From Deltaproteobacteria bacterium (GTDB lineage: Bacteria > Desulfobacterota > Desulfovibrionia > Desulfovibrionales > Desulfovibrionaceae): a DNA stretch of 49,291 nucleotides. Below are positions 45,929-49,291 of this stretch, in pieces; position 1 is the stretch's first letter, and each line of letters begins with the position of its first letter. Position numbers and translations under genes: made by a program. Below the pieces are notes generated by a model, which worked only from the letters and a program-made list of their open reading frames with translations, did not search any database and was not told the DNA's origin. The stretch is from positions 1 through 49,291 of the forward strand of contig JAISDX010000031.1 in assembly GCA_031264465.1 (NCBI GenBank), in the 5' to 3' direction.

Positions 45929-46789
45929 TTATTCGGCGGCGTTTTCGCCGAGTTGCAGACGCACAAAACGGAGCACACTCAGGTTGTCGCCCACCTGCTT
46001 GCCGCAGGCGGCCACCACGTCTTTAATGGCCAGCTTGTCGTCGCGAATGTAGGCCTGGTCCAGCAGGCAGACTTCCTGGTAGAACTTGTGAATGCGGCCG
46101 TCCACGATCTTGTCGACGATGTTGGCCGGTTTGCCTTCTTCCAGGGTTTTCTGGCGGTAGACTTCGCGCTCGCGGCTCACCAACTCGGGGTCGAGAGCGG
46201 CGGCGTTCAGAGCGACCGGGCTGGCGGCGGCAACCTGCATGGCCACGTTCTTGGCCAACTCCAGAAACTCAGGCTTGGCGGCGGTTTCGGCCTTGTCGCA
46301 GGCGAGTTCGACCAGCACGCCGATTTTGCCGTTGGAGTGAATGTAGCTGCCGACAATGCCGGTCTTCCGCGCTTCGTAGTAAGCGTAGCGCCCCAGGCCC
46401 ATGTTCTCGCCCAGAGTGGCAATCTGCTCGGTCAGTTCGCGCTCCATGATTTCGGCCAGCGATCCTTCGGCCAGCTTGTGGCTGAACACCAGTTCGGCTA
46501 CGGACCTGGCAAAGGTCTGAAACTTGTCGCCGCGGGAAACGAAGTCGGTTTCGCACATCACTTCGGCAATGGCGGCGGCGCGGTTGTCGGCGGCGCCCTT
46601 AAAGGCCACCACGCCCTCGGAAGTAGCGCGGCCGGCCTTTTTGGCGGCCTTGGAAAGGCCTTTCTGGCGCAGCCAGTCAACGGCGGCTTCCAGTTCGCCG
46701 GCGCATTCCTGCAGGGCTTTCTTACAGTCCATCATGCCGGCCTGGGTGCGGTCACGCAGTTCTTTTACCAATTTAGCGGAAATTTCCAT
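45929..46789 (-). CDS. tsf: Translation elongation factor Ts
   Basis: EF-Ts recycles EF-Tu by nucleotide exchange. The 286 residues begin with VKELRDRTQAGMMDCKKAL, the family N-terminal UBA-like region, followed by WLRQKGLSKAAKKAGRATSEGVV near 39 and the core with MCETDFVSRGDKFQ near 78, whose TDFV contacts EF-Tu. It lies 27 bases downstream of rpsB, the usual pairing. Confidence 0.98.
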   Translation of the reverse strand: MEISAKLVKELRDRTQAGMMDCKKALQECAGELEAAVDWLRQKGLSKAAKKAGRATSEGVVAFKGAADNRAAAIAEVMCETDFVSRGDKFQTFARSVAELVFSHKLAEGSLAEIMERELTEQIATLGENMGLGRYAYYEARKTGIVGSYIHSNGKIGVLVELACDKAETAAKPEFLELAKNVAMQVAAASPVALNAAALDPELVSREREVYRQKTLEEGKPANIVDKIVDGRIHKFYQEVCLLDQAYIRDDKLAIKDVVAACGKQVGDNLSVLRFVRLQLGENAAE

Positions 46790-46816
46790 CTATGTACTTC
46801 CTTTTTAAAAAAGGTT

Positions 46817-47593
46817 CTAAGCCAGGGCTTCGTCTTTGTCTTCAACCGGGGCATCGGCGGCCGCAACGGTCATGGCCGCTTCGGGGTTTTCACCCCTGCC
46901 GCCGTCCTTGCGCATGGCTTCGCCTTCCTGGCAGGCATCGACCATGGAGCCGACAAAGAGCTTGATGGCCCGGATGGCGTCGTCGTTGCCCGGAATGATG
47001 TAGTCGATAAGGTCCGGGTCGCAGTTGGTGTCGGTCACGGCCACAATCGGGATGCCCAGTTTGCGGCATTCCTTGACGGCGATGGCTTCGCGCTGCGGGT
47101 CGATGATAAAGGCCAACTGCGGGGTTTTATCCATGTCTTTGATCCCGCCCAGAGCCAGGGTGAGCTTGTCCAGCTCGCGCTGCAGGGTGAGAATTTCTTT
47201 TTTTTGGTAGCGGTTGACGCTGCCGTCGGCAAACATGGCCTCAAGCTTCTTCATGCGGTCAATGCTTTTCTGAATGGTGGCGAAGTTGGTCAGGGTGCCG
47301 CCCATCCAGCGGTTGGTCACATAGAACTGGCCAGCGCGCAGCGCTTCGGCGGCCACGGCCTCCTGGGCCTGACGCTTGGTGCCGATAAATATGACGGAAC
47401 CGCCCTTGGCGACGGTGTCCACCACTTTGTCGTGGGCGGTGCGGTACAGTTTTACCGTCTGCTGCAGGTCGATGATATGGATGCCGTTACGGGCGCCGAA
47501 AATGTACGGCTTCATTTTGGGGTTCCAGCGGCGGGTCTGGTGCCCGAAATGCACGCCGGTTTCCAACATCTGCTTCATGCTTACGTAAGCCAT
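46817..47593 (-). CDS. rpsB: 30S ribosomal protein S2
   Basis: The 258 residues start with [42 protein letters not shown], the standard S2 N-terminus, and include [14 protein letters not shown] near 73, [11 protein letters not shown] near 92 and [30 protein letters not shown] near 180. The C-terminal tail is Ala/Asp/Glu-rich. AAAGGAG precedes the ATG. A structured leader with a hairpin lies upstream. Confidence 0.98.
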   Translation of the reverse strand: MAYVSMKQMLETGVHFGHQTRRWNPKMKPYIFGARNGIHIIDLQQTVKLYRTAHDKVVDTVAKGGSVIFIGTKRQAQEAVAAEALRAGQFYVTNRWMGGTLTNFATIQKSIDRMKKLEAMFADGSVNRYQKKEILTLQRELDKLTLALGGIKDMDKTPQLAFIIDPQREAIAVKECRKLGIPIVAVTDTNCDPDLIDYIIPGNDDAIRAIKLFVGSMVDACQEGEAMRKDGGRGENPEAAMTVAAADAPVEDKDEALA

Positions 47594-47665
47594 TGCAAAC
47601 TCCTTTGGGTTGTCTCTCCACCCCTGTGTGCGCTCTCACCGGACCATCCGGCACCCAGGGCAAAC

Positions 47666-47691
47666 CAAAGCGGCCAAAACAGGCCGCTTTG
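47666..47691 (-). promoter_or_regulatory. Hairpin in the rpsB leader
   Basis: CAAAGCGGCC (47666-47675) pairs perfectly with GGCCGCTTTG (47682-47691) across a 6-base loop, within the 5' untranslated region of rpsB-tsf. There is no strong T tract, so it is more likely a leader structure than a terminator. In many bacteria S2 represses its own mRNA through leader structure; that role here is inference. Confidence 0.55.
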
Positions 47692-47718
47692 CGGGGTGTG
47701 TAGTGTTTTGAACATCGC

Positions 47719-47747
47719 CATATATACATTAATGCGCAATTAGGCAA
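47719..47747 (-). promoter_or_regulatory. rpsB-tsf promoter
   Basis: On the minus strand, TTGCCT (47747-47742) and a TATATG/TATATA-type -10 within 47726-47719 are 15-17 bases apart. This is the only candidate close to the rpsB leader. Confidence 0.5.
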
Positions 47748-47968
47748 GGATTTTTGCCTCTTTTAGAAAAAATTAGTCAAAAATATTTCGCGGCAGGTCT
47801 GGCCTGGCGGCTTGTCTGGCCAGCGCTGTTGCTCTTTGCCGGGAAGCGGCGGATGTAGACGTGGATAACTCAGTGGAATGGTACGCCAATTACTGACCGG
47901 GCGAACCATAAAAAGATCGGCCCGTGAACCGGCGGTCCATCGGCCTGCGCACAGAAACCGGGCAACAA
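47748..47968. other. Intergenic region without recognisable gene
   Basis: Between the rpsB promoter and the small YjfB-like gene I see no open frame with a credible start and no clear terminator. The right half is GC-rich with short imperfect inverted repeats that may end the YjfB-like transcript. The left half, next to the rpsB promoter, is AT-rich. Confidence 0.5.
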
Positions 47969-48199
47969 TCAGGCGCTGATGTCCAGATAGTTGCCGATGC
48001 CGGCGGCGCCCAACACCTCTTTCTGAAGCTGATAGCTCTGCTGCATGGCGGAAGCGGTGTCGGTGGTAGAGGCATTGAGTTTGTCCAAAGTCTTGGTGAT
48101 AAGCTGCGCCCCCAGCGAATCCCTAATGGTGTCAGCGGTTACGGACAAAGCCGCGCTCGCCGCCTGAGCGTCCGCGCCAGACGAGATGCTGATGCTCAT
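47969..48199 (-). CDS. Small YjfB-like putative motility protein
   Basis: The 76-residue protein starts with MSISISSGADAQAAS and ends with GIGNYLDISA. The small size, a helical middle region (about 20-62) with LITKTLDKLNAS, and the terminal LDISA ending resemble the YjfB family of putative motility proteins, whose function is not established. There is no signal peptide. GGAGGGGG precedes the ATG at 48199; the frame is open 33 codons upstream, but that part lacks a ribosome-binding site. A sigma-28-like promoter at 48304-48331 supports a flagellar link. The family call is from pattern only. Confidence 0.6.
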   Translation of the reverse strand: MSISISSGADAQAASAALSVTADTIRDSLGAQLITKTLDKLNASTTDTASAMQQSYQLQKEVLGAAGIGNYLDISA

Positions 48200-48303
48200 A
48201 TCCCCCTCCAGGTTAACGGATTCGGCACGCCGAGTGTCCCCGGCGGCGTCCAATCCCCTGTCCTGTACGCACGCCGCGTGCAGGCCATGGAACTCCATTT
48301 ACT

Positions 48304-48331
48304 TTATCGGTAAAATTTGGAGTGGACTTCA
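48304..48331 (-). promoter_or_regulatory. Sigma-28 (flagellar)-type promoter for the YjfB-like gene
   Basis: On the minus strand, TGAAGTCC (48331-48324) and ACCGATAA (48311-48304) are 12 bases apart. The consensus for FliA promoters is TAAAGTTT, an 11-base spacer, then GCCGATAA. Seven of eight -10 bases and five of eight -35 bases match, and the spacer is one base long. It lies about 100 bases ahead of the start codon. Confidence 0.55.
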
Positions 48332-48349
48332 AGACAAATTAACCCCGGT

Positions 48350-49291
48350 TCAGAAAAAAAGCAAGCGTTCCAGTTTGCGCATGGCCGCACCCTGGTCAAA
48401 GTAGCGCAGGCAAAAGGCGCGCCCGGCTTCGCCCATGAAGCACAGGCGGGCCGGGTCTAAGGCCAACTCCTCCACTTTGTCGGCCAGACGCGCCCCAACT
48501 TCCCCATCACTTTCCGGGGCGCCGGCAAAGTCTGGCCCCGACAACGGCCAGGGCGGCGGCAGGAGCAGCCCGTTCTCGCCGTCGCGCACCAGTTCCGGCA
48601 TGTTGCTGCAGTCAAAAGCCAGCAACGGCTTGCTGGCCAGCATGGCCTCAGCCAGCACGTAACCGAACCCTTCCCAGATGGAGGTAAGCACGAACAGGTC
48701 GATACCGCGCCAAAAGGCGGACATGTCTTCAAGAAAGCCGGTAAAGATCACCCGGCCGGAGCCGCCCTGCTCCTGGCCCTGACCTTGACCCTGCCAGACG
48801 AAATCCAGCTCCAGCTTGCGGGCCAATTCCAGCAGTTCGCCGCGCAGTTCGCCGTCGCCGGCCAGGATCAGCCGGTGCGGAAAGTGGCGCCGCTTAAGCT
48901 CGGCGCTCAGGTGTAAAAGGTAGTGCTGGGCCTTTTGCCGGCTGAGCCGCCCGGCGCTGCCGATAACCAGCGGATTGCGCTCGCTGAAGGGCTCATTCCG
49001 CTCGTGAAGCGGACGCACTTGGGCCTGCTCGAGCGCGGCGTCAAAAGCCTCCGCATCCAGACCGTTATAAATCACCGCCACCCGTTCCGCCGGCAGCAGC
49101 CCGCTTTGCCGGATCAGAGCGGCCGTTTCGCCGGAGTTGGCAATAACCGCGTTCAGGCAGGAGAAAAAGCGACGGTTCAAAAAACTGCGTTCAGGCGCAA
49201 TGGCGCTGCCACGCCGGTAATACAGGCGGGTGCTCCTCGGCCCGTTGCGAATGGCCGCCATGACCACTGCCTTCAGGTCCGCCGGCAGGTT
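48350..49291 (-). CDS. GT-B family glycosyltransferase (partial, N-terminus beyond window)
   Basis: The frame is open to the right edge, so the N-terminal acceptor-binding domain is missing. The visible 313 residues contain the family 4-type C-terminal domain: VIANSGETAALI near 47, VIGSAGRLSRQKAQHYLLHLSAE near 108, LILAGDGELRGEL near 141, and ISLWEGFGYVLAEAM-like SIWEGFGYVLAEAM near 204 with the conserved Glu of the EX7E region. A low-complexity Gln/Gly run (WQGQGQGQEQGGSG) interrupts the domain near 168. The sugar and acceptor cannot be told; lipopolysaccharide or capsule work is likely. Confidence 0.88.
   Translation of the reverse strand, partial: NLPADLKAVVMAAIRNGPRSTRLYYRRGSAIAPERSFLNRRFFSCLNAVIANSGETAALIRQSGLLPAERVAVIYNGLDAEAFDAALEQAQVRPLHERNEPFSERNPLVIGSAGRLSRQKAQHYLLHLSAELKRRHFPHRLILAGDGELRGELLELARKLELDFVWQGQGQGQEQGGSGRVIFTGFLEDMSAFWRGIDLFVLTSIWEGFGYVLAEAMLASKPLLAFDCSNMPELVRDGENGLLLPPPWPLSGPDFAGAPESDGEVGARLADKVEELALDPARLCFMGEAGRAFCLRYFDQGAAMRKLERLLFF

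Overview
This 49.3-kb window looks like a chromosomal core region of a GC-rich sulfate-reducing bacterium of the Desulfovibrionaceae (Desulfobacterota). That placement is inferred from four things. An ArsR-methyltransferase regulator of the SahR type sits next to ahcY. The F1 ATP synthase operon carries both b and b' but no a, c or I genes. CbiE and CbiT are fused, in a cobalamin cluster behind motAB. The protein sequences also have a Desulfovibrio-like character. I see no phage, insertion sequence, CRISPR array or rRNA/tRNA gene.

Layout. 1-1333: mutL (minus, runs off the left edge). 1401-1914: a small two-CxxC protein with its own promoter, an operator-like palindrome and a terminator. 1993-2975: metF (minus) with a palindrome-rich promoter. 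3113-4165: an exported phosphodiester-glycosidase-like protein. 4180-11575: a tight plus-strand run motA-motB-cbiD-cbiET-cbiF-M18 aminopeptidase-sfsA. 11723-13414: a sigma-54 activator with a degenerate receiver. 13495-15945: sahR-ahcY (minus), divergent from miaA (15978) and a WbaP-like sugar transferase. 18403-20896: HD-GYP protein and pyruvate kinase (minus). 21132-26246: MATE transporter, DUF2156 protein, gltX, TerC (plus). 26396-32428: atpF'-F-H-A-G-D-C (minus). 32474-42100: dnaE-mreB-mreC-mreD-mrdA-rodA-bactofilin (minus). 42357-45806: Tat-exported DUF362 protein, NapH/NapG-like polyferredoxin fusion and Tat-exported nitroreductase (plus). 45929-47747: rpsB-tsf (minus). 47969-49291: a small YjfB-like protein with a sigma-28-like promoter, and a glycosyltransferase (minus, runs off the right edge).

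How the genes fit together. MetF, AhcY and SahR belong to methionine/SAM-cycle control, and metF and sahR both have GATAT/ATATC-type palindromes in their promoters. The mre-mrdA-rodA-bactofilin block is a cell-elongation module. The ATP synthase block supplies F1 and the stator stalk, with the rest of Fo encoded elsewhere. motAB, the HD-GYP protein and the YjfB-like protein point to a motile cell.

Most of the window is conserved housekeeping sequence. The parts most worth a second look are: a three-gene Tat/Fe-S/flavin cluster whose central protein has a twin-arginine motif in mid-chain; a family of imperfect palindromic intergenic repeats (13421-13493, 43285-43439, partial 18375-18405); a likely ATT start codon for mreC that overlaps the mreB stop; the metF and sahR operators; and a sigma-28-like promoter in front of the small YjfB-like gene.
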